This document shows, piece by piece, positions 8,581 to 16,244 of a stretch of DNA of 38,570 bases. The stretch covers positions 1-38,570 of the forward strand of contig CACFSX010000008.1 in the NCBI GenBank assembly GCA_902569095.1, written 5' to 3'. Both the position numbers and the translations under genes were made by a program. The notes beneath the pieces are model-generated. The model saw nothing but the letters and a program-made list of their open reading frames with translations. It was not told where the DNA came from and did no database searches. Each line of letters starts with the position of its first letter. The first letter of the stretch is position 1. This stretch comes from an uncultured Alphaproteobacteria bacterium. Its GTDB lineage: Bacteria > Pseudomonadota > Alphaproteobacteria > Methylaequorales > Methylaequoraceae.

Positions 8581-8636
8581 CTTAAACTAAACTATTGTTA
8601 ACTTTTTGTATACGATTTAACAAAAAAAAGTTTAAG
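8581..8636. promoter_or_regulatory. Nested dyads in the divergent cysK / SMP-30 promoter region
   Basis: The 82-base gap between two divergent operons contains three roughly concentric inverted repeats. CTTAAACT (8581-8588) pairs with AGTTTAAG (8629-8636), TGTTAA (8596-8601) pairs with TTAACA (8617-8622), and GTATAC (8608-8613) lies at the centre. This looks like an operator for a shared regulator, but AT-rich sequence throws up such dyads easily. Confidence 0.35.
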
Positions 8637-8648
8637 ATCATTTAAAAA

Positions 8649-9647
8649 ATGAAATTTTATTTTAAAAAAAATTTTTCAGAATGTATTGGAAATACTCCAA
8701 TAATCAAACTAAAAGTCGCATCAGAAATTTCTGGTTGTGAAATATATGGTAAATGTGAATTTCTTAATCCAGGTGGATCAGTGAAAGACAGACCTGCATT
8801 GCAAATAATAAAAGACGCAATTAAAAAAAAACAAATCGAAAAAGGAGGTACAATTGTTGAAGGAACTGCAGGAAACACAGGAATAGGTCTATGTTTAGTT
8901 GGAAATTCAATTGGGTTGAATTCAATCATAGTGATGCCAAGAACCCAAAGTAATGAAAAAAAAAAAATGTTAAAATTGTGTGGAGCAGAATTAAAACTTG
9001 TTGATGCACTCCCATATAAAAATCCTGGAAATTACATTCGTTACTCAGAAACTTTAGCAAAATCCATTGTAAATGAGCATGGTGTTCTATGGGCTAATCA
9101 ATTTGATAATTTATCTAATAAAAAATCACATTATTTAACTACCGGTCCTGAAATATATAAACAACTTTCCCAAAAGGTTGACGCTTTTGTATGTTCAATA
9201 GGCACAGGAGGAACTATTTCTGGTGTTTCTGATTTTTTAAAAGAAAAAAATAAAAATATTGTTATTGGTTTAGCAGATCCTATGGGTTCAGCTATGCACA
9301 ATTTTTATAAAAATGGGAAACTCAAATCGACTGGTTCTTCTATAACTGAAGGAATTGGACAAGGAAGAATAACTAGAAATTTAGAAAATACTGTTATTGA
9401 CGAATCATTTCAAATAACAGATACAGAAGCTTTAAATATAGTATATGAGATGGTAAGAAAAGAAGGGCTAATTTTAGGAGGATCATCAGGAGTAAATATT
9501 ATGGGAGCTGTGAAATTAGGAAAATTAATTGGTCCCAACAAAAAAATTGTAACCATCTTGTGTGATTATGGTACAAAATACCAAAGTAAAATTTTTAATA
9601 AAAAATTTCTTAAAGACAAAGAACTTCCAATTCCAGAATGGCTTTGA
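8649..9647 (+). CDS. cysK: Cysteine synthase A (O-acetylserine sulfhydrylase)
   Basis: PLP enzyme forming cysteine from O-acetylserine and sulfide in the cytoplasm, 332 residues. The PLP lysine is Lys46 in GGSVKDR. The substrate loop EGTAGNTG is at 71-78, the phosphate-binding GTGGT at 185-189, and GGSSGVN lies near the C-terminus. It matches the longer alphaproteobacterial CysK form that ends LPxPxWL (here LPIPEWL). A cystathionine beta-synthase activity is possible in the same fold, but no CBS-domain extension is present. It opens an eight-gene co-directional run; the next gene, sseA, overlaps its end by 10 bases. Confidence 0.93.
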   Translation: MKFYFKKNFSECIGNTPIIKLKVASEISGCEIYGKCEFLNPGGSVKDRPALQIIKDAIKKKQIEKGGTIVEGTAGNTGIGLCLVGNSIGLNSIIVMPRTQSNEKKKMLKLCGAELKLVDALPYKNPGNYIRYSETLAKSIVNEHGVLWANQFDNLSNKKSHYLTTGPEIYKQLSQKVDAFVCSIGTGGTISGVSDFLKEKNKNIVIGLADPMGSAMHNFYKNGKLKSTGSSITEGIGQGRITRNLENTVIDESFQITDTEALNIVYEMVRKEGLILGGSSGVNIMGAVKLGKLIGPNKKIVTILCDYGTKYQSKIFNKKFLKDKELPIPEWL

Positions 9648-10480
9648 TAAATTTAATTTCAAAATTTGTGATTAACTGTGGGGAGCTTTTTACTTTAAAA
9701 AACTCTTCTAATGTAAGAATTATTGATTGTAGATGGTATTTAAATAAACCTAATAGAGGAAGATTAGAGTATAAAAACTCTCATATTGAAAATGCAATCT
9801 ATTTCGATATTGAGAAGTTATCGGATAATTCAATTGATTTACCCCATATGTTTCCATCAAATGAACAAATCCAAAATTTTATCATATTAAATGGTATTAA
9901 TATTAATCACGAAATAATAATATATGATCAGATAGGGTTTTTTTGTTCAGGAAGAGTTTGGTTTATTTTTAAAGTTCTTGGATTTAAAAAGATAAGAATA
10001 CTTAATGGTGGTTATTCAGAGTGGACTAAAAATAATCTTCCAGTAACAAATAAGATTAAAAAAGCAGAAAAATCTAGTTTTGTATGTAATTCATTTGAAT
10101 CAAAGAGAATAGTGAATAAAAAAGAATTAGAAAAGATTATCGTTAAAAATGATTGTAATACAAAAGTAATTGACGCAAGACCTAAGAACAGGTTTTTGGC
10201 AATTGAAAAAGAACCGAGACCTAATTTAAAAAAAGGTAGAATTAAGAATAGTATTAATATTCCGTTTGAGGTAATAACTGAAAATATGCTAATTAAAAAT
10301 TTTGATGAATTAAGGCATTTAATCTTCAATCAAAAGAAAATAAAAAAAACAGATAGTATAATATGCTATTGTGGATCTGGAGTTACAGCTTGCAATATTA
10401 TATTTGTTCTTACATTATTAGGTATTAAAGAAGTAAAACTGTATGACGGATCGTGGGCAGAATGGGGAAAAATAAAATAA
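9638..10480 (+). CDS. sseA: 3-mercaptopyruvate/thiosulfate sulfurtransferase
   Basis: Two-domain rhodanese of 280 residues that moves sulfane sulfur from 3-mercaptopyruvate or thiosulfate. The inactive first rhodanese domain spans about 15-140, with a GGYSEWT close. The catalytic second domain spans about 155-280, with active-site Cys245 in CGSGVTA. This loop is the mercaptopyruvate-type signature (CG-S/T-GVT) rather than the thiosulfate CRxGxR form. The C-terminal YDGSWAEWG is also typical. It overlaps both cysK and metC, fitting coordinated cysteine turnover. Confidence 0.92.
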   Translation: MALINLISKFVINCGELFTLKNSSNVRIIDCRWYLNKPNRGRLEYKNSHIENAIYFDIEKLSDNSIDLPHMFPSNEQIQNFIILNGININHEIIIYDQIGFFCSGRVWFIFKVLGFKKIRILNGGYSEWTKNNLPVTNKIKKAEKSSFVCNSFESKRIVNKKELEKIIVKNDCNTKVIDARPKNRFLAIEKEPRPNLKKGRIKNSINIPFEVITENMLIKNFDELRHLIFNQKKIKKTDSIICYCGSGVTACNIIFVLTLLGIKEVKLYDGSWAEWGKIK

Positions 10481-11625
10481 ATTCTGAGTTAATTAAACTA
10501 GGTAGTGATCCTAATTTACATCATGGGTCTTTAAGCGATCCCATATATAAAACCTCGACAATAATTTTTAACAACTATAAAAGCTTTTTAGACGCTAAAA
10601 AAAATAAATTCAAGAAACCTTACTATGGAAGATTTGGAAACTATTCAGTAAAAAGATTTGAAGAACTAATTTGTCAATTATATAAAAGTCAAGATGCAAT
10701 CGTTACAAGTTCTGGATTGTCAGCAATAACAATTACTTTATTGTCATTTTTATCCAAAGGGGACGAAGTAGTAATTACGGAGAATTGTTATGAACCGGTT
10801 TATAATTTTTGCACCAATGAATTAAAAAAGTTTGGTGTAAAAACGTATTTTTACAAAAATAATAACCCTTCTTTTTTAAATAAACTAATTAACAACAAAA
10901 CAAAATTAATTTACATCGAATCACCAGGGTCGCTCAATTATGAAGTGGAAGATATCGAGAAAATTGTAAAGATTGCAAGAAAAAATAAAATTATAACTGT
11001 TATGGATAATACTTGGGCTACTTTCATTGGTCTCAATCCTTTAGAATGGGGCGTAGATGTGGCAATTGAATCTTGTACTAAATATTTTTCAGGTCATTCT
11101 GATAATTTTTGTGGAGTCATAGCATGTAGCAATGAGCATTTCATAAAAATTAAGCAAACAGCCGTTCGAGTGGGAGATTTTGTTTCTGCAGAGGCATGTT
11201 TCAACGCAATAAAAGGGATGAGAACTCTGAGTACAAGACTAGAAAAACATCAAGAAAATTCTTTAAAAGTTTTTGAGTATTTAGAGACAAAAAAGCTTGT
11301 TAAAGAAATTTATTTCTTACCCGATAAAAAAAATATTCACCACAAACTTTGGAAAAAATACTTTAATCTTAGCAATGGACTTATTACTTTTTCAGTTACA
11401 AAAATAAATCAAATTGAATCGTTCATTGATCATTTAAATTTTTTTAAAATTGGATTTAGCTGGGGAGGATATGAAAGTTTGATTTTGCCATTAAATGAAA
11501 TAAAGCCCTCTTTAAAAAATTATAAAAAGTCTGTATATTGGTTTAGAATTCATATTGGTTTAGAATCAGCAGATGATTTGATTAAAGATCTTGAGCAAGG
11601 ATTTACAAACTATGAAAAAAAATAA
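10462..11625 (+). CDS. metC: Cystathionine beta-lyase
   Basis: PLP enzyme of the Cys/Met metabolism family, 387 residues, cleaving cystathionine to homocysteine for methionine synthesis. PLP contacts are visible: SSGLSA at the phosphate loop, Asp182 in MDNTWAT, and Lys207 in SCTKYFSGHSD, the MetC version of this motif. The FSWGGYESL stretch near the C-terminus is typical of MetC. An in-frame GTG at 10453 is possible, but the ATG at 10462 is preferred. Either start overlaps the sseA end. MetC next to SseA is common in Alphaproteobacteria. The 3' end overlaps the following NDUFS4-like gene by 14 bases. Confidence 0.92.
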   Translation: MGKNKINSELIKLGSDPNLHHGSLSDPIYKTSTIIFNNYKSFLDAKKNKFKKPYYGRFGNYSVKRFEELICQLYKSQDAIVTSSGLSAITITLLSFLSKGDEVVITENCYEPVYNFCTNELKKFGVKTYFYKNNNPSFLNKLINNKTKLIYIESPGSLNYEVEDIEKIVKIARKNKIITVMDNTWATFIGLNPLEWGVDVAIESCTKYFSGHSDNFCGVIACSNEHFIKIKQTAVRVGDFVSAEACFNAIKGMRTLSTRLEKHQENSLKVFEYLETKKLVKEIYFLPDKKNIHHKLWKKYFNLSNGLITFSVTKINQIESFIDHLNFFKIGFSWGGYESLILPLNEIKPSLKNYKKSVYWFRIHIGLESADDLIKDLEQGFTNYEKK

Positions 11626-11908
11626 ATTTTTGATATTCAAACCCACAAAGTCTGCAATGCAGTCTGGAGCAAATAACTTACGCAAATGGTGTCTATCAAA
11701 TAATGAAATTAATGAATCATTTATAAATAGTAAGTTTTGCTGGAACGGGTCTTCGAATCCTGAAAAACAAATTAAGTTATTTTTTGATGATTTAGAATCA
11801 GCTATCAACTTTGCAAAAAAAAATAAATATGATTATGAAGTACAAATGCCAAATAAAAGGTCATTGATAAAAAAATCCTATGCTGAGAATTTTTTGAAGA
11901 AAGGCTAA
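11612..11908 (+). CDS. NDUFS4-like accessory subunit of NADH dehydrogenase (complex I)
   Basis: A 98-residue protein of the ETC complex I conserved-region family, the bacterial homologue of mitochondrial NDUFS4. It binds the peripheral arm of complex I and is found chiefly in Alphaproteobacteria. Diagnostic pieces are FKPTKSAMQSG near the start, a W-x-SS segment (CWNGSSNP), FDDLESAINFAKKNKYDYEV, and SYAENF near the end. The ATG at 11612 is chosen over an in-frame start at 11591 because the family begins here and AAGGA at 11597-11601 is suitably spaced. It sits in a sulfur-metabolism operon rather than with nuo genes. Confidence 0.9.
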   Translation: MKKNKFLIFKPTKSAMQSGANNLRKWCLSNNEINESFINSKFCWNGSSNPEKQIKLFFDDLESAINFAKKNKYDYEVQMPNKRSLIKKSYAENFLKKG

Positions 11909-11910
11909 AA

Positions 11911-12408
11911 ATGGGTAAGGAAAGATTTTGTCCAGATTGGTTATTTAAAATTATTATTTCTCAAACTGTTTATGACTATATAGTAAGAGATGTAGCTTTA
12001 TTTATTAGTGCAAGAAAATTTATATCTTTTTTTTCAAAATATTACGATGAACTTACCCCAGACGATATAGAAGCAACATCGGTAGCATTCATTGAATTTT
12101 TAGGCGAAGTAAAGTCGAAAGATCCTTTTCTTCTTTTAAATCATTATACTTACAGTATAATAATGAATGTTAAGCCAAATGAAAAAGGTATTTTTAAAAA
12201 AGATCCATACGATAATGATTCTGAAAAAAAGTACTCTCCGCATGATGCAGTAAAAGATTTTAAAGTATTTTCATATTCATGCAGATCTGGGCTTACTAAA
12301 AAAGCTCCTTGCGGTTGGGATATTAAGAATGAAAAAGATTTAGGTTTAATTACTGATGCAATACATAAACAATTTTCTATAGACGATATGATAGATAGTG
12401 TAACGTAA
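11911..12408 (+). CDS. Uncharacterised soluble protein, 165 aa
   Basis: Not recognised. The sequence is well formed and has the same base composition as its neighbours. The start is 2 bases after the NDUFS4-like stop, and the next gene begins 3 bases after its own stop, so it is very probably translated. There is no signal peptide or membrane helix. The first half looks alpha-helical (KIIISQTVYDYIVRDVALFISARKF). The second half contains Cys residues in FSYSCRSG and APCGWD that could bind metal or form a catalytic site, but no family motif is evident. Confidence 0.8.
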   Translation: MGKERFCPDWLFKIIISQTVYDYIVRDVALFISARKFISFFSKYYDELTPDDIEATSVAFIEFLGEVKSKDPFLLLNHYTYSIIMNVKPNEKGIFKKDPYDNDSEKKYSPHDAVKDFKVFSYSCRSGLTKKAPCGWDIKNEKDLGLITDAIHKQFSIDDMIDSVT

Positions 12409-12411
12409 ATT

Positions 12412-13209
12412 ATGAAGGCTTTACTATATTCTTTAATTTTAGCAACATTGTTAATTTTTAATAAAATTGAGGCAAATACTGACTTAATTAGAGAGGCCGT
12501 CGAAAATTCTCACAGAAAAGAGCAAAACAAAAAAAGAGACGTATATAGAAACCCCTACGAAACTCTAAATTTCTTTGAATTGGATAGATCAAAAAAAGTT
12601 TTAGAAATAATTCCAGGTAGAGGTTGGTATACAGAGATAATTAGTACCTACATGAATGATACTAATAACTTCTATGTTGCAGTTTATAAAGAACCAAGTT
12701 ACGCGATTGAGATCATCACAAAAATCCAGAATGAATTCTTTGAATATTTTCAAAAAAATAAAAATAAATTTGGAGAAATTAAAAAAGTTTTTATCAATAA
12801 AGATTTCAAAGTTGAAAGTAATGAAAATTATTTTGATTTAATATTAACATTTAGAAATACACATAATTTTTTAGATCAAAAAAAATCAGAAAATATTTAT
12901 AAATCATTGCATAAATCTCTTAAAAAAAATGGAATACTTGGAGTTGTTCAACACAGAGCTGAAGAATCTGCAACATATAATTTTAAAAAGGGTTATGTAA
13001 AAGAATCATTCTTGATAAGACATATTGAAGAACAAGGATTTAAATTATTAGAAAAAACTGAAATTAATTCTAACCCTAAAGATCTCAAAAATTACAATAA
13101 AGGTGTGTGGACCTTACCTCCAAGATATGCGGAAGGTGATAAAAATAAATCTATTTACGAAAACATAGGAGAAAGTGATCGCATGACTCTAAAATTCATA
13201 AAAAAATAA
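12412..13209 (+). CDS. Exported class I SAM-methyltransferase-like protein (COG4798 type)
   Basis: A 265-residue protein with an N-terminal signal peptide (MKALLYSLILATLLIF, ending near EAN at 21-22), so it should be periplasmic. The body resembles predicted methyltransferases of the COG4798 type. RNPYETLNFFELDRSK is followed by a SAM-loop-like VLEIIPGRGWYTEIIS (GxGxxT), then DLILTFRNTHNF in the position of motif IV, NGILGVVQHR, and a GxWTLPP close. An exported SAM enzyme is puzzling because SAM is not expected in the periplasm; the ligand may differ. It lies between the unknown protein and a nucleosidase-like gene, with no intergenic space before the latter. Confidence 0.82.
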   Translation: MKALLYSLILATLLIFNKIEANTDLIREAVENSHRKEQNKKRDVYRNPYETLNFFELDRSKKVLEIIPGRGWYTEIISTYMNDTNNFYVAVYKEPSYAIEIITKIQNEFFEYFQKNKNKFGEIKKVFINKDFKVESNENYFDLILTFRNTHNFLDQKKSENIYKSLHKSLKKNGILGVVQHRAEESATYNFKKGYVKESFLIRHIEEQGFKLLEKTEINSNPKDLKNYNKGVWTLPPRYAEGDKNKSIYENIGESDRMTLKFIKK

Positions 13210-14001
13210 ATGATTCATTTTGTAGTTGCGACAAACTCAGAAGCAAGACCACTAATTGATCTATTCAAGCTAAAAAAAATCAAAGATTTTAAACAAGCTT
13301 TTATTTACGCAAATCAGAACATCAGCTTGATCATTTCAGGTATTGGTAAAGTTAATGCTGCTATCGGAGTAACTCAAACATATTATCATTATAATCAAAA
13401 AAATAATAATATATGGATAAATATTGGATTAGCAGGACATAAATATTTAAAGGTTGGAGATATTTGTACAATAAATAAAATTACTGACAATGAAACCAAA
13501 AAGATTTTTTTTCCTTTTATAAATAAATTTAAAATGCAGAATCAAGAATGTTTATCTGTAGGAATACAAAAGAAAAGCTACAGCTCAAAAGTTTATGACA
13601 TGGAATCATTTGGTTTTTATCAATCAGCGTGTAAATACTCTTCAAAAGAACTTTTACAAATTGTCAAAATCATCTCTGACAACCAATTTGAATCAATTGA
13701 TTTTAAAAATAAAGAAATTGTATATAATATTATTTTAAATCACAAAAAGTTAATAAATGAACTTTGCTCATTTATGTTGAATTTAAAAAAACAATTTTAT
13801 CCAACTAGTGACGAAATTATTGAAAATGAATTCAATGATTTATTTACAAAAATAAAATTTACATTTACGGAACGCGAACAAATGAAAGCACTTCTAAATT
13901 TATATTTCACGAAGCATAGATCTCTTCATGATGATATGATTAATTTCAGTGAAAATGCAGCATACAATATAAAAAAACTTAAAGAATTTCTAAAAGTATG
14001 A
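13210..14001 (+). CDS. MTA/SAH-nucleosidase-like (PNP/UDP phosphorylase fold) protein
   Basis: A 263-residue cytoplasmic protein whose first 160 residues match the purine nucleoside phosphorylase/MTAN fold. Visible pieces are VVATNSEARPL, SGIGKVNAA at 43-51, INIGLAGHKYLKVGDI at 70-85, VYDMESFGFY, and IISDN. The three residues that matter in MTAN have counterparts: Glu11 (acid/base side), Glu132 in DMES (ribose), and Asp157 in ISD (purine N7). The middle of the fold is shorter than in MTAN, and residues about 165-263 are a helical extension without a recognised domain. Its ATG follows the previous stop with no gap, and its stop overlaps the radical SAM gene in ATGA, so the two are translationally coupled. 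Likely substrates are MTA, SAH or 5'-deoxyadenosine (inference). Confidence 0.8.
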   Translation: MIHFVVATNSEARPLIDLFKLKKIKDFKQAFIYANQNISLIISGIGKVNAAIGVTQTYYHYNQKNNNIWINIGLAGHKYLKVGDICTINKITDNETKKIFFPFINKFKMQNQECLSVGIQKKSYSSKVYDMESFGFYQSACKYSSKELLQIVKIISDNQFESIDFKNKEIVYNIILNHKKLINELCSFMLNLKKQFYPTSDEIIENEFNDLFTKIKFTFTEREQMKALLNLYFTKHRSLHDDMINFSENAAYNIKKLKEFLKV

Positions 14002-14978
14002 AAATCAATACAATATACATTGAAAATGCTGCAAAATCGCATCCCAATACGTATGATATTATCAAAAGAATTAAATACAAAAATATTATTTATTGTAATT
14101 CCTACTCTGAAGTTTTTAATTCAAATAACCAAAACTTTAGGATTCAAAAAGAATCACCTTCGTTAATATTAGCATATAAAAAGAAAAACTTTATACTCAA
14201 AGCACCTGAAAAGTTTACTATTGGATTTAAAAATAATTATTATTTTTCTCATCTTCTTAATTGTCCTTATGATTGTAAATATTGTTTTCTTCAGGGAATG
14301 TTTAACTCGGCTAATTATGTGTTATTTGTAAATTACGAAGACTTCTATTCTAATATAAAGAAAATAGCTGAAAACAATAAAGAATATTCATGTTTTTTTT
14401 CAGGTTACGACTCCGACAGTTTGGCACTTGAAAATGTTACAAACTTTCTTAGAGAATTCATAAAATATTTTGAAGGAATAAAAAAAGGGGTATTAGAAAT
14501 ACGTTCAAAAAGTATAAATATCAAAGTCTTTGAAAAAATTAAACCATTGGTTAATGTGATACCTGCTTTTAGTCTTAATCCTGAACATGTGGTAAAAGAA
14601 TTTGAAGATAAAACACCAAGTCTCTCAAAAAGGTTAAAGGCAATAATCAAACTGCAAAATTTAGGCTGGTCAATTGGCTTAAGGTTCGATCCATTAATTT
14701 ACTGTGAACAAAAAGGAGGCTATGAAGAATTTTTTAATAATGTATTTGAATTAATTGATAAAAATAAAGTTCACTCGGTTACCCTAGGAAAATTTAGGAT
14801 GCCGGATAGATATTTAAAAAAAATTTCAAAAGTAAGACCTGATAATAATTTAATACAATTTGAAAATGTAAAAAGAATGTTTCCAAAGTTAGATCAAAAC
14901 TATGATGAATTTCAACAAACTTTTCTTATAAGATTATTAACTAATTTCATAGAGAGAGAGAAGATATTTGCAAATTAA
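13998..14978 (+). CDS. Spore-photoproduct-lyase-like radical SAM protein
   Basis: A 326-residue radical SAM enzyme of the SplB family. The [4Fe-4S] ligands are Cys89, Cys93 and Cys96 (CPYDCKYC, the CX3CX2C form), followed by FLQG. Further SPL-family stretches are VLEIRSKSIN, IPAFSLNPEHVVKEFEDKTP and SLSKRLKAIIKLQNLGWSIGLRFDPLI. In true spore photoproduct lyase a cysteine (Cys141 of B. subtilis) and two tyrosines pass the hydrogen atom. Aligned by eye to remembered SplB, the cysteine position is Tyr137 (in SGYDSDS) and the second tyrosine is Phe97, while the first is kept as Tyr95. This suggests a related reaction, or a different lesion or substrate. It is the last gene of the eight-gene run and is coupled to the nucleosidase-like gene. 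Confidence 0.85.
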   Translation: MKINTIYIENAAKSHPNTYDIIKRIKYKNIIYCNSYSEVFNSNNQNFRIQKESPSLILAYKKKNFILKAPEKFTIGFKNNYYFSHLLNCPYDCKYCFLQGMFNSANYVLFVNYEDFYSNIKKIAENNKEYSCFFSGYDSDSLALENVTNFLREFIKYFEGIKKGVLEIRSKSINIKVFEKIKPLVNVIPAFSLNPEHVVKEFEDKTPSLSKRLKAIIKLQNLGWSIGLRFDPLIYCEQKGGYEEFFNNVFELIDKNKVHSVTLGKFRMPDRYLKKISKVRPDNNLIQFENVKRMFPKLDQNYDEFQQTFLIRLLTNFIEREKIFAN

Positions 14979-15349
14979 AATTTTCTGTCTTTAAAAGCAA
15001 ATTTCCTACAATTAAAAATTAATGAATTAGTTTTGTGACTGTCCTCACGTTTAAAATTAAGTACTAAATCACCTGAATATCTTCCGAGAATTCCTGAGAC
15101 AGATCCGTTAGACTCTGGATAGAGCTCGATGTTTTTTGAAAACCATGAAATATTAGATTTTGTCACTAAAATATTTTCAGCTTGAAAAGATAAACCACCT
15201 AAATCAATTTTTTTATTATCAGTATTTAACAAAAGAAAAATATCTTTTACATCGACATCCTTTGCAAGAGCATTGCTGTTGGTGCATATTAAATTAAGCT
15301 CAAGTGAAAAGATCAATTTTGGAATTAAAAAAATAAATAATAAGTACAT
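14975..15349 (-). CDS. Small exported protein of unknown function
   Basis: A 124-residue ORF with a clear signal peptide (MYLLFIFLIPKLIFS), so it should be periplasmic or outer-membrane associated. The mature part is beta-rich (LNLICTNSNALAK, GVSGILGRYSGDLVLNF) and has two Cys residues, in LICTNS and FNCRKF, which could form a disulfide. It resembles no family I know. Its 3' end overlaps the convergent radical SAM gene by 4 bases. No clear ribosome binding site precedes the ATG. Confidence 0.65.
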   Translation of the reverse strand: MYLLFIFLIPKLIFSLELNLICTNSNALAKDVDVKDIFLLLNTDNKKIDLGGLSFQAENILVTKSNISWFSKNIELYPESNGSVSGILGRYSGDLVLNFKREDSHKTNSLIFNCRKFAFKDRKF

Positions 15350-15503
15350 AAAAAGATAATTTCAAAAAAATAAAAATTGTCAATTCTAATTTTTAAGCAA
15401 TTATTTTTTTTAAATTAGCAAATATAATTTTTGTATTTAAATAAATAAAAACTTTTTGATATATTACTTACAGTCAAATTATTAAAAATTAAGATAAAAG
15501 AAA
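15350..15503. other. Divergent AT-rich intergenic region
   Basis: 154 bases between two divergent genes, very AT-rich. It must carry promoters for both the exported protein and the nuclease-like/ligase pair. No convincing consensus promoter, dyad or RNA gene was seen by eye. Confidence 0.4.
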
Positions 15504-16244
15504 GTGTGGAAAAAAAAATTATATATCAAAGACAATCTTACGCCATTTTCAATAAATCGATCAAAAATTGATTTATTTTTTGATTGTAGTAGATGTTTTT
15601 ACTTAGACCAAAAACATGGAATAAAACGTCCCCACGGCACACCCTTGGTTATAAACAACTTTGTTGTCAGTCATTTCAAAAATACTTTAAATAAATACAG
15701 AAAGGCTGGTGAGATTATACCAGAAACAAAAACTATTAATAAAAACTTAATACCAAGCAATAATGAATTACTTGATGATTGGACACATCCATTTAAAGGA
15801 ATAAGTTTTATTGATAAAAAAACAAACCTTAAAATTAGAGCTAATCTTGATGATATTTGGCTATGCAGAAAGACTAACAATAATTATCCAATTATTATTA
15901 AGAGTACATCACGTAAAAAAAATCTAAGTTCTGAAAATATTTGGCCAGGTTATTGGAAACAACTCTCATTATATTCGTTTCTTTTAAAAAAAAACTCGGT
16001 GAAGGTAGGCTCAACTGGGATACTTGTTTATTTAAATGCTTCTGAGAATCTTCCCAACTCGTCACAAATAATTGATTTTCAATTATTAATTTTTGAGAGG
16101 GAACTTGATCAAACCTGGATTGAACCAACCCTTGACAGAATATATCAAACTTTAAATTACGAGCAGGTGCCAGTAAGTGGTAATAGTTGCAAATATTGTA
16201 AATATCAAATAAATATTCAAAATATACTTGATGAAAAATTTTAG
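15504..16244 (+). CDS. PD-(D/E)XK nuclease-like protein (Cas4/RecB-like)
   Basis: A 246-residue protein with the layout of RecB/Cas4-type nucleases. It has an N-terminal FDCSRCFYLDQKHG, a core LDDIWL (Asp116-Asp117), then YPIIIKSTS with Lys133, the QLSLY motif (Gln153, Tyr157), and a C-terminal CKYCKYQ. The PD-(D/E)XK acid expected two residues before Lys133 is Ile131, so the catalytic site looks incomplete unless another acid substitutes. Four cysteines in two CxxC pairs (28/31 and 229/232) could bind an Fe-S cluster or zinc, as in Cas4/AddB. The start is GTG at 15504, with only a weak A-rich purine stretch before it. It overlaps the ATP-dependent ligase gene by 14 bases, implying a joint DNA-processing role. 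Confidence 0.75.
   Translation: MWKKKLYIKDNLTPFSINRSKIDLFFDCSRCFYLDQKHGIKRPHGTPLVINNFVVSHFKNTLNKYRKAGEIIPETKTINKNLIPSNNELLDDWTHPFKGISFIDKKTNLKIRANLDDIWLCRKTNNNYPIIIKSTSRKKNLSSENIWPGYWKQLSLYSFLLKKNSVKVGSTGILVYLNASENLPNSSQIIDFQLLIFERELDQTWIEPTLDRIYQTLNYEQVPVSGNSCKYCKYQINIQNILDEKF

Noticed and set aside
8567-8648. SAM-type riboswitch ahead of the cysK-metC run
   Set aside because: The leader is under 82 bases, very AT-rich and lacks the GC-paired core of known SAM riboswitches.
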